Shown here piece by piece: positions 54,815-61,847 of a stretch of 64,000 bases of DNA. The stretch is taken from NCBI RefSeq assembly GCF_008000815.1, contig NZ_CP042806.1, positions 5,952,001 to 6,016,000 of the forward strand, in the 5' to 3' direction. The stretch's first letter is position 1, and the number at the start of each line of letters is the position of its first letter. The position numbers and the translations under genes are program-made. A model generated the notes under the pieces. It saw only the letters and a list, made by a program, of their open reading frames with translations. It was not told the origin of the DNA and searched no databases. Source of the stretch: Terriglobus albidus (lineage in GTDB: Bacteria; Acidobacteriota; Terriglobia; Terriglobales; Acidobacteriaceae).

Positions 54815-56223
54815 TGCTATTCGTCGAGCCTCGTTTTTTCCTCTTCTTTGGGATTGTCCTCACAACCTATTGGTCCCTTCGTTCCAACGAGCAGCGCAAA
54901 TGGCTTCTTCTCTTCGCTAGCTATTTCTTTTATGGGTGCTGGGACTGGCGTTTTGCCATCATGCTCGCCATACTCTCCGCAGCAGACTACTTCTTTGCTT
55001 TGCGCCTGACGCAGACCGAGAATCAGAAATTCCGCAAAATTTACGTCGTCGCTAGTGTGGCAATGAACCTCAGCGTGCTGGCTTTTTTCAAGTACTTTCA
55101 CTTTTTCGTCAGCTCAGCGGTTGCTCTTGCGACCGCGATGAAATTTCATCTCTCAGAACCAACTATAAAAATCATTCTTCCGGTAGGCGTCAGCTTTTTC
55201 ACTTTTCAGTCCCTTAGCTACACCATTGATGTCTATCGCCGAGAGATCCCCCCAGCTTCGAGCCTTCGCGAATACCTTACGTTCGCAGCGTTCTTCCCCC
55301 AGCTCGTTGCCGGTCCGATTGTCCGCCCAAGCTATTTCCTTCCACAGCTGGCGGAGAAACGTCATATCTCTCTTCAAGAAGTGAAACAGATGCTCTATCT
55401 CTTTCTTCTTGGCTACATCAAGAAGAGCTGTATTGCCGACAACATCTCCCCTTACGTCGACAAGGTGTTCCTCCATCCAGCGAATTACAGTTCTATTGCC
55501 TCGATAACAGCAGTCTGGCTCTACGCAACGCAAATTTTCTGCGATTTCTCAGGCTATTCGGACATGGCTATCGCAGTTGCCGGACTGATGGGATATAAAC
55601 TCGTTCTAAATTTTGACGCTCCGTATTTGGCAGTATCCATTCAAGACTTCTGGCGGCGTTGGCATATATCCCTTTCGTCTTGGATTCGCGACTACATCTA
55701 TATCTCTCTCGGAGGAAGCCGAGGCAGGACCCGCTGGTATACCTATCGCAACCTATTGCTGACAATGCTCGCAGGCGGCCTCTGGCATGGTCCTGCGTGG
55801 ACGTTCGTCGCGTGGGGAGGAATGCACGGTGCAGCGCAGGTAGCCCAGGCGGAGTTCAAACGGGCACTCCCTCCGAAGCCATCTCAGGAACCATGGAGAA
55901 AATTGTTCTCCTGGTTTATTACTCTTCAATTCGTGTGCCTGACTTGGATCTTTTTCCGTGCACCAAATTTCGCATCAGGCTGGATCGTATTCCGCCACTA
56001 CCTATTCTTATCTCCCAGCGGATCGTCTACGCTGCCGATATGGCTTATCTTATTGCCTCCAACACTATTGCTCGGCCAGCTCCTCATGCGACGTATAGAT
56101 CTCCAACATCATCTATGCGCCGCAACATTGCCGCGGTTCGCTGCAGCATACGGAGCGATATGGGCCATCGCGATCTCGCTCCTGCCTCTTGGCTATCGCC
56201 CGTTCATCTACTTTCAATTTTAG
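54814..56223 (+). CDS. MBOAT-family O-acyltransferase (AlgI-like)
   Basis: 469 residues from the ATG at 54814, which overlaps the upstream stop by one base and has GGAG 8 bp before it. About 11 membrane segments. MBOAT hallmarks: ILPVGVSFFTFQSLSYTIDV, PQLVAGPIVRPSYFLPQL, FWRRWHISLSSWIRDYIYIS and GGLWHGPAWTFVAWGGMHG with the invariant catalytic His. It moves an acyl (usually acetyl) group across the inner membrane for attachment to an exopolysaccharide or O-antigen by the SGNH partner upstream. In phages and prophages such pairs act as lysogenic-conversion genes that alter the surface receptor. Confidence 0.9.
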   Translation: MLFVEPRFFLFFGIVLTTYWSLRSNEQRKWLLLFASYFFYGCWDWRFAIMLAILSAADYFFALRLTQTENQKFRKIYVVASVAMNLSVLAFFKYFHFFVSSAVALATAMKFHLSEPTIKIILPVGVSFFTFQSLSYTIDVYRREIPPASSLREYLTFAAFFPQLVAGPIVRPSYFLPQLAEKRHISLQEVKQMLYLFLLGYIKKSCIADNISPYVDKVFLHPANYSSIASITAVWLYATQIFCDFSGYSDMAIAVAGLMGYKLVLNFDAPYLAVSIQDFWRRWHISLSSWIRDYIYISLGGSRGRTRWYTYRNLLLTMLAGGLWHGPAWTFVAWGGMHGAAQVAQAEFKRALPPKPSQEPWRKLFSWFITLQFVCLTWIFFRAPNFASGWIVFRHYLFLSPSGSSTLPIWLILLPPTLLLGQLLMRRIDLQHHLCAATLPRFAAAYGAIWAIAISLLPLGYRPFIYFQF

Positions 56224-56350
56224 AGCTGCTGCAACGCGAGGGTGATCGCACGCACAACATCCATCTTCGCGGGTTTATTTTCGCCGCGTCCTGCGCATCT
56301 GGCCCCTTTACTTCTTCGCATTATTTTTCGCGCGCCTGTTGGAACTAATA

Positions 56351-56371
56351 AATTCGAGCATTGCTCGAATT
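56351..56371. other. Perfect palindrome with adjacent hairpin downstream of the MBOAT gene
   Basis: AATTCGAGCA and its complement TGCTCGAATT flank a single T, and GCGAAC-AGA-GTTCGC (56376-56390) follows within 5 bp. There is no T-run, so it is not a typical terminator. The rest of 56224-56508 holds no supported gene. Confidence 0.5.
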
Positions 56372-56508
56372 GTTAGCGAACAGAGTTCGCTGGGAGCGCC
56401 GATCAATGCCGCGAAGCTTTCCGCTTTTTTCGCAGTGAACGAAGGCATCTGCTTCTCTACCCAACTCACTCGACACTTCCACCTTCCTCAGTAAATCAAG
56501 GAGAACCT

Positions 56509-57063
56509 ATGTCAAAAAACATGCGGCTTTGGCTGCACGGCCTTGGTGCGGCCTTTATCGGCGGTGCTGCCACTTCTCTCGCCACGATCCTGGTGGACTC
56601 TGAAAAATTCAATATCGACACGCTCCTGGGACTACAGCATCTTGCAGTTGTCGCCATTGTTGCCGGTATCGTCAGTGCTGCCGGATATCTGAAGCAAAGC
56701 CCGCTTCCTGCCGTCGAGGAGAGCCGAACGGCAGGCTCGAAACTTGCAGCACTTCTTGTCGCCTCTCTACTACTGGGATCATTCGGATTGGCCGGCTGCA
56801 ACGACTTTGAGCGCAAGACATTTCAAACACTGTCCGCCTCCAAAACCCTTATCGACAAGGCCCAGATCGACTATGAGACGGGTACGCTGCCTCACACGCA
56901 AGCGTCCTACGACGCGATTAACAAAGCAAAGGATGCGCAAACCGCAGCCGTTCGGGGCTTCCAGTTGTACGAAGCGGCAAAGCTGGCCGTGAATCAGAAC
57001 AGCGATGTGACGGTGCAGATAGCTGCATTGAATAGCGCACTGTCCAACCTGGGCCGGTCGTAG
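56509..57063 (+). CDS. Holin-like/lipoprotein fusion, copy 2 (C-terminus frameshifted)
   Basis: 184 residues; AAGGAG precedes the ATG. Residues ~5-60 have two membrane segments (WLHGLGAAFIGGAATSLATI; HLAVVAIVAGIVSAAGYL), as in small phage holins. Then a charged link (PAVEESRTAGSK) leads into a second lipoprotein-type signal, LAALLVASLLLGSFGLAGC, whose LAGC is a perfect lipobox. The last ~80 residues are helical (FERKTFQTLSASKTLIDKAQ). No internal start codon exists that would release the lipoprotein part alone. One G missing from the GGG run near 57053 truncates the end (NLGRS-stop); restored, the stop would overlap the next gene as ATGA. Confidence 0.7.
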   Translation: MSKNMRLWLHGLGAAFIGGAATSLATILVDSEKFNIDTLLGLQHLAVVAIVAGIVSAAGYLKQSPLPAVEESRTAGSKLAALLVASLLLGSFGLAGCNDFERKTFQTLSASKTLIDKAQIDYETGTLPHTQASYDAINKAKDAQTAAVRGFQLYEAAKLAVNQNSDVTVQIAALNSALSNLGRS

Positions 57064-57097
57064 CGGGAGTCAAACACATCTATCTCGGAGCGAGTCA

Positions 57098-57406
57098 ATG
57101 AGCACTGAAACAACAGTTGCAGCCATCATCAGTACGACCGAGGAGATCCAACGCGATACGGTGATCGTGCTTGAGATCATCAGGACTACCTATCCGCAGG
57201 TTTCGGATGAAGCGACCGTCGCTGAAAGTATCCTGACGATACTGACGGCACTCGTTACCAAAGCGCTGGCAGCGTATGCTGCCGCCTCGGGTACGCCTAT
57301 TACACCTGCGAGTATCGAGAGCCTTATGCCAAATCCATCGGCGTTGCAATTACAGATGCTCGGAGCTTTCTGTTGGCGGAACCTCGGATCGTCCAGCGTT
57401 CCTTGA
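57098..57406 (+). CDS. Small helical protein, copy 2 (3' end replaced)
   Basis: 102 residues. Residues 1-83 match the 88-residue protein at 59566 closely (AAIISTTEEIQRDTVIVLEI; ESILTILTALVTKALAAYAA). After MPNPSAL the homology stops and the sequence continues as QLQMLGAFCWRNLGSSSVP, which is the antisense of the acyltransferase gene that starts here. The protein therefore has a chimaeric tail, probably non-functional. It has no signal peptide. Family not recognised. Confidence 0.6.
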   Translation: MSTETTVAAIISTTEEIQRDTVIVLEIIRTTYPQVSDEATVAESILTILTALVTKALAAYAAASGTPITPASIESLMPNPSALQLQMLGAFCWRNLGSSSVP

Positions 57407-58625
57407 GATTGAGAATGGGACTTTCGAGGAAGCGGTAGCTCAGCCAGGCCAGCACTATCGTGGCAAGCAGAGCCAGAAGAGCAGTGAGGCATCGGGTTTC
57501 CAGAGACCTTGCGTACAGGTCGTGAGCAGTACTGGCATTCCGGACGGGAATGAGGCGGTCGGCCAGCGCGGCGTAGGCGTTGTGCGGGATGTCATGGAAG
57601 ACATAGAGGCCATAGGTGATCCGCCCGAGGGCCCGAAGAGCACGGACATTCATGAGTCGGTGGACAACGCACTGAGGCTGGATGGCGACGAGGATCATCG
57701 ATCCCGCAATAAAATCGATGGCCGTCAGACCCCAGGTGAAATGCCAAGCCGGATATTGATAGTGGTGGCGCCAGATATGGCCATACGGACTGAAGACACC
57801 CCAGAGAGCCAGAAGCGCCAGAAGCGCGGGAAAGAGATACCTGGACAGGGTGAGCAGGGCTTGTTTCCAGCGGCTGCGGATAGCGAGGGCAAGGAGCCCG
57901 CCGAAAAGAAGGGCGTCGATGCGGAATGGAGTGGCGCGGTAGAGAACCTCGTTGTCGAGCATCCATCCAGGCAGAAAGGCGTGACCAGCAAGCCGCAAAG
58001 ACAGTGCAACAGGGACGGATAAGGCGCAGATGGAAGCGAGCTTCCTGCGGTCGCAGATCCAGAACACAAGCCATGGCCAGACGAGATAGAACTGCTCTTC
58101 GATGCAGAGCGACCAGAAGTGGCCAAGATTGAGTTGCAGGGAGTGATGTCCGATGAAGCCGCGCAACTGGAAGTCTCCCAATGCCTGCACCGGATCGCCG
58201 TATTGCGAAGGTCCGAGGAATCGCGCGAAGTTGCCGAGGTAGGCCGGCCACACAATCCAGGTTTTGCTCCAGTTCCAGTGGGCGACCGGTTGAGCTAGCA
58301 GGAGAACGAGCATGACCGAGTAGTAAAGGGGAAAGATGCGCAGGGAGCGGCGCACGTAAAAGTTACGAACCCGGTGTGTGTCGTTGCGGCTGTCGTACAG
58401 GATTCCCGTGATGAGAAATCCGGAAAGGACGAAGAAAAGATCGACTCCCGACCAGCCCCATGGAATCGACAGATAATGCTGAGCGAACACCATGAGGAAG
58501 GCGACGGTCCGGATGCCATCGAGCGCGGGATAGAAGATCCGGTTTTCTGGCAGAGTTATATCGGTGTTGCCGGCGACAACAGGGACGGGGGTCTGCAGAG
58601 GGATTGTCGTGGGACTCACCAGCAC
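57324..58625 (-). CDS. OafA/YrhL-type acyltransferase (acyltransferase 3 family)
   Basis: 433 residues with about 10 membrane segments. Acyltransferase-3 signatures: FYPALDGIRTVAFLMVFAQH with the catalytic-type His, WGWSGVDLFFVLSGFLITGI, FYVRRSLRIFPLYYSVML and GHFWSLCIEEQFYLVWPWLV. It transfers acetyl or other short acyl groups to sugars of surface polysaccharides. It is the only large minus-strand gene in the block. Its last ~9 codons and stop are encoded by the antisense strand of the neighbouring phage gene (from ~57350 down), so its original end was lost on insertion. The serotype-conversion role is inferred. Confidence 0.88.
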   Translation of the reverse strand: MLVSPTTIPLQTPVPVVAGNTDITLPENRIFYPALDGIRTVAFLMVFAQHYLSIPWGWSGVDLFFVLSGFLITGILYDSRNDTHRVRNFYVRRSLRIFPLYYSVMLVLLLAQPVAHWNWSKTWIVWPAYLGNFARFLGPSQYGDPVQALGDFQLRGFIGHHSLQLNLGHFWSLCIEEQFYLVWPWLVFWICDRRKLASICALSVPVALSLRLAGHAFLPGWMLDNEVLYRATPFRIDALLFGGLLALAIRSRWKQALLTLSRYLFPALLALLALWGVFSPYGHIWRHHYQYPAWHFTWGLTAIDFIAGSMILVAIQPQCVVHRLMNVRALRALGRITYGLYVFHDIPHNAYAALADRLIPVRNASTAHDLYARSLETRCLTALLALLATIVLAWLSYRFLESPILNLKERWTIRGSANRKLRASVIATPMDLA

Positions 58626-58974
58626 AGTCTAACGCCTCCGTCGATTTTCCTGCCTGCCTTTATTCATCCCGTCTTCCATGCATAAAAGCGTCTCTGACAG
58701 CTTTCGCAGCGATAGGGCCGCAGGAACAGAAAACGCGGAAGCAGGTCAAAGAGGCGCGGGTGCGATTCACGCACCGCGTGGGATGACAAGCATTGGGGAC
58801 ACCGATACGGAAAGAGCGACATGGCAGTTTTTGACTCTCGGCGCCTTGCGGGAAAAGAAAACAGATTTTTGCTTTAGTTTGTGCACTGTAGCAGCTGGCG
58901 AGATCACATACCGCGAATTATAACCGTGGTCTCACGGCAATTACTTCCATCTCGCAGTAAATCAAGGAGACAAT
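58626..58974. other. 349-bp intergenic gap
   Basis: It separates the divergent acyltransferase and the third module copy. Only a short hairpin (GGTGCGATTCACGCACC, ~58759-58775) and a region of mixed composition are seen. The last ~30 bp (CAGTAAATCAAGGAGA) match the leader of copy 2, so the duplicated unit starts about 30 bp before the ATG. Confidence 0.5.
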
Positions 58975-59565
58975 ATGCCTCAGAATGTGCGGCTTTGGCT
59001 GCATGGCCTCGGTGCGGCCTTTATCGGCGGCGCTGCCACTTCTCTCGCCACCATCCTGGTGGACTCTGAAAAATTCAATATCGACACGCTCCTGGGACTA
59101 CAGCATCTTGCAGTTGTCGCCATTGTTGCCGGTATCGTCAGTGCTGCCGGATATCTGAAGCAGAGCCCACTTCCTCCCGTCGAGGAGAGCAGAACGCCAG
59201 GCTCGAAACTTGCAGCGCTCCTTGTCGCCTCTCTGCTACTGGGCTCATTCGGATTGACAGGCTGCAACGACTTTGAGCGCAAGACATTTCAAACGCTGTC
59301 GGCCTCCAAAGCCCTTATCGATCAAGCCCAGATCGACTATGAGACAGGTACGCTGCCTCACACGCAAGCGTCCTACGACGCGATCTACAAAGCAAAGAAC
59401 GCGCAAACCGCGGCGGTCCGGGCTTTTCAGGTGTACGAAGCAGCGAAGCTGACCGTGGATCAGAACAGCGATGTGACGGTACAGATAACTGCCTTGAATG
59501 GCGCTTTGTCCAACCTGGGGCCGGCGGTAGTAAGCGTCAAGCAGATCTATCTCGGAGGACAGTAA
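58975..59565 (+). CDS. Holin-like/lipoprotein fusion, copy 3 (intact)
   Basis: 196 residues; ATCAAGGAGAC before the ATG. The same layout as copy 2: two N-terminal membrane segments, a charged link, a lipoprotein-type signal with the lipobox LTGC (…LLLGSFGLTGC), then a helical tail ending NLGPAVVSVKQIYLGGQ. The stop codon TAA abuts the ATG of the next gene. If processed, the C-terminal half would be a lipoprotein with the N-terminus at the Cys, while the first half remains a two-pass membrane protein. Its function could combine a holin with a spanin-like lipoprotein. This exact fusion is not one I recognise. Confidence 0.75.
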   Translation: MPQNVRLWLHGLGAAFIGGAATSLATILVDSEKFNIDTLLGLQHLAVVAIVAGIVSAAGYLKQSPLPPVEESRTPGSKLAALLVASLLLGSFGLTGCNDFERKTFQTLSASKALIDQAQIDYETGTLPHTQASYDAIYKAKNAQTAAVRAFQVYEAAKLTVDQNSDVTVQITALNGALSNLGPAVVSVKQIYLGGQ

Positions 59566-59832
59566 ATGAGCAACGATACACCTGTGGCAGCCATCATCAG
59601 CACAACCGAGGAGATCCAACGCGACGCCGCGATCGTGCTTGAGATCATCAAGACTACCTATCCGCAGATTTCGGATGAAGCGGCTGTCGCTGAAAGCATC
59701 CTGACGATACTGGCGACACTGGTCACCAAGGCGCTGACAGCGTATGCTGCTGCCTCGGGCATACCCATTACGCCGGCGAACATCGCGAACCTTATGCCGA
59801 ACCCAAAGGCATTGACCCCGCCCAGCAGCTAG
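59566..59832 (+). CDS. Small helical protein, copy 3 (intact)
   Basis: 88 residues, directly abutting the upstream gene. Mostly helix: residues 1-30 (AAIISTTEEIQRDAAIVLEI), then ESILTILATLVTKALTAYAA, a moderately hydrophobic helix, and an ordered end (PITPANIANLMPNPKALTPP). No signal peptide, no metal-binding residues. It always accompanies the holin/lipoprotein fusion, so it is likely a functional partner, for example an inhibitor or stabiliser. Family not recognised. Confidence 0.65.
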   Translation: MSNDTPVAAIISTTEEIQRDAAIVLEIIKTTYPQISDEAAVAESILTILATLVTKALTAYAAASGIPITPANIANLMPNPKALTPPSS

Positions 59833-59902
59833 GACCTTGAATCTGAGGCATTGCCGTATTTCTACAATCCCAACGTCGATTTAGAAGAGATTGATAGGAG
59901 TG

Positions 59903-59946
59903 CTCGGGGAAATAAAGGCCGGGCCCATGTCCCCGAGAAACATGGG
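59903..59946. other. Interleaved inverted repeats (pseudoknot-like or switchable hairpins)
   Basis: CTCGGGG (59903-59909) pairs with CCCCGAG (59931-59937), and CCCATGT (59924-59930) pairs with ACATGGG (59940-59946). The two pairings interlock, so they cannot form simple nested hairpins together. They lie in the gap between the phage block and the convergent FUSC gene. Nothing else was recognised in 59833-60024. Confidence 0.45.
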
Positions 59947-60024
59947 ACACGCCGTGCATGGGCAATCTGGAAGATGTCAATACACCCTAACGTTGAGAGC
60001 GCATCAAATTTTACTCGGTGCAAT

Positions 60025-61845
60025 CTATGCCGGGATGCGGCCGGCTTCACGATAGAACTCGGCAGCTGCGCCTTCGATCTCACGCAGCAGCCGCCGCGTT
60101 CGAACCAGCTCACGTTTGCGATGGCGGCCGATCTCGAACTGTGCAGCGAAGTCCATCTGCTGCATGTTCGTCAGCTCGACAGAGACCATACCGCGCAAGC
60201 GCTGAAACTCGGCTGCGACAACCTCGGCAGCGTCAGCCTGAAGCATCAGGGTATGCAGTCGCGATGTTGCCCCATTGATCTTCCGCAGAGCGCTGCCGAG
60301 TGCATCGCTGGTGCGTACCGGCCAGAGCTGGTCGAAGACAAACCACATCACCCCGATGCCCAAAGCGATGCCGATGACGCGATCGCGCGCAGGGTTGAGC
60401 TGAGTCGGCGGACCGAAGCCCTGCAGCGTTGAGAGGAAAAAAGCAAAGCCGATCTGTACGCCGACATACCCGATACGAGGGCTACGCATCACCCAACCGG
60501 AGAGAAAGACTACCGGCGCAAGCACTGCCACGAGTGACGTCACTGAGTCCATATTTGGAAACAACAGTGAGACTGTCGCGATGCCAAGGACCCCCCCGAT
60601 CACTGCTCCAGCAAAGCGGTAAAGCTGCTTCTGCTTCATTGCACCTGTCGAGTTCAGCCCTGTAAAAAGCACCGTCACGACGCACGTCAGGATTCCCGGC
60701 CATGCCACGGCGTTATAGAGGATATAGCAGGTGAGTACAGCGAGTGTGAGCTTGAGCGCATAGATTACCTGCTCGCTCTGCTCGAAGACTCCTGGCTGAA
60801 AGAATCGGAAACCGTTCGAGCGATGACGCTCCAAAGCCTGACGGCCTGCAACATCCACCGCAGCCGCTGAGACCTCGCGATATTGCTGCAACTCGCGGAA
60901 GATCTCTTCGAAGGGTCCGCGCGGCGCACCTGCGAGCGCTACATGGTCGACACGCTGCCCGGCTGCGGCCAGATCGCACAGTGCCGCCAGCGTGCGGGCG
61001 CCGGCTTTCAGTTCATCGCTGGCATCCGCTGTGAACGATGTAAATCCAAAGACCACGCTCTTACGAATCACACGTGTCAGAATACCGATGCGGTACTGTA
61101 GACCAACCGGCATCCGCGCTGCCTCTTCCGATCCCTGCAAACGGTCGTACAGTTCGTGCAGGCGGAAATCACCAGCGTGTTCAAGCTGCAACAGGTCCCG
61201 ATGCGCGCGGCGGAGCGCCGGCGGCCGCGTGTCAGGGTCATCCTGCGCAAGGGCGGCAAAGAATCGGGCTAGCGCGGACAGCCTGCGATGCAGTTCTTGA
61301 TTGAGCTCTTCGGCGGGGTGACGCGAGGCGAATAGATATTCCACCGCCGTGGCGCATGCCAGCACCAGAGCGAGCGAAGCTACCTGGAACAAGCAGTACG
61401 AGACACCGGCACTTGCAGTGTGATGGCCGTCCCAGTAGGCGAGATCGACAAATCCGTAGAAGCCGAAGATCGTCCACAGCATCGGCAGGGTACTTGCCGC
61501 CATGCAGAAGGCGGAGACGAAGACACAGAGCGCAACACCGAGGAAGCGGGCCACTTCGTTACCATCGGTCAACTGCACCCACACGATCGATGCAATTGCC
61601 GCCAGAGCGCAGCCGGCAAGAATCTGCAACCCGGCCCGCAATGTCAGACCAGGGCGCTCGCGCTGCATCAGCAACAGCAGCGCCGCCGAGAGCGAGAAGC
61701 CGGGGAGCTGCAGCGTCATGGCGATCACCACGGCAAGCACGATCCCCAGCGTGTCGCGCAGAGCGCCTGCCGTTCTACCGGGATACGGCGAAAGCTCGTC
61801 CTGCAACAACTCCAGCATGGTGCCGCGATGGAAACGCGTCGACAT
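60025..61845 (-). CDS. mdtO: FUSC-family efflux component (MdtO-like)
   Basis: 606 residues with two sets of membrane helices (residues ~25-170 and ~370-520) separated by a cytoplasmic helical region. This is the fusaric-acid-resistance / aromatic-acid-exporter fold. Recognisable parts: TLGIVLAVVIAMTLQLPGFS and AVLTCYILYNAVAWPGILTC in the second set. It should act as the inner-membrane pump of a tripartite system. Its ATG at 61845 lies 2 bp beyond the HlyD-like stop, so they are one operon. Gene order TolC-like, YtcA, HlyD-like, FUSC matches E. coli mdtP/ytcA/mdtN/mdtO components; the symbol is by analogy. Confidence 0.85.
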   Translation of the reverse strand: MSTRFHRGTMLELLQDELSPYPGRTAGALRDTLGIVLAVVIAMTLQLPGFSLSAALLLLMQRERPGLTLRAGLQILAGCALAAIASIVWVQLTDGNEVARFLGVALCVFVSAFCMAASTLPMLWTIFGFYGFVDLAYWDGHHTASAGVSYCLFQVASLALVLACATAVEYLFASRHPAEELNQELHRRLSALARFFAALAQDDPDTRPPALRRAHRDLLQLEHAGDFRLHELYDRLQGSEEAARMPVGLQYRIGILTRVIRKSVVFGFTSFTADASDELKAGARTLAALCDLAAAGQRVDHVALAGAPRGPFEEIFRELQQYREVSAAAVDVAGRQALERHRSNGFRFFQPGVFEQSEQVIYALKLTLAVLTCYILYNAVAWPGILTCVVTVLFTGLNSTGAMKQKQLYRFAGAVIGGVLGIATVSLLFPNMDSVTSLVAVLAPVVFLSGWVMRSPRIGYVGVQIGFAFFLSTLQGFGPPTQLNPARDRVIGIALGIGVMWFVFDQLWPVRTSDALGSALRKINGATSRLHTLMLQADAAEVVAAEFQRLRGMVSVELTNMQQMDFAAQFEIGRHRKRELVRTRRLLREIEGAAAEFYREAGRIPA

Positions 61846-61847
61846 AA

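Larger units (their letters stand above)
42478..59832. mobile_element. Phage-derived block with O-acylation cargo (deleted or domesticated prophage)
   Basis: Nearly all genes are on the plus strand and tightly packed: zinc-ribbon protein, small terminase, virion-like proteins, tail-fibre-like proteins, holin-like protein, lysozyme, then a repeated holin/lipoprotein module interrupted by acyltransferase genes. No integrase, large terminase, portal, capsid or repressor gene is present, and no attachment-site repeat was found at the edges. The limits given are those of the outermost phage-like genes. A more AT-rich cargo segment lies at ~53.6-56.4 kb. Confidence 0.7.

Noticed and set aside
55659-56348. 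Plus-strand 229-codon frame inside and beyond the MBOAT gene
   Set aside because: It is a shadow of the MBOAT gene in another frame; the MBOAT motifs and catalytic His are in the other frame.
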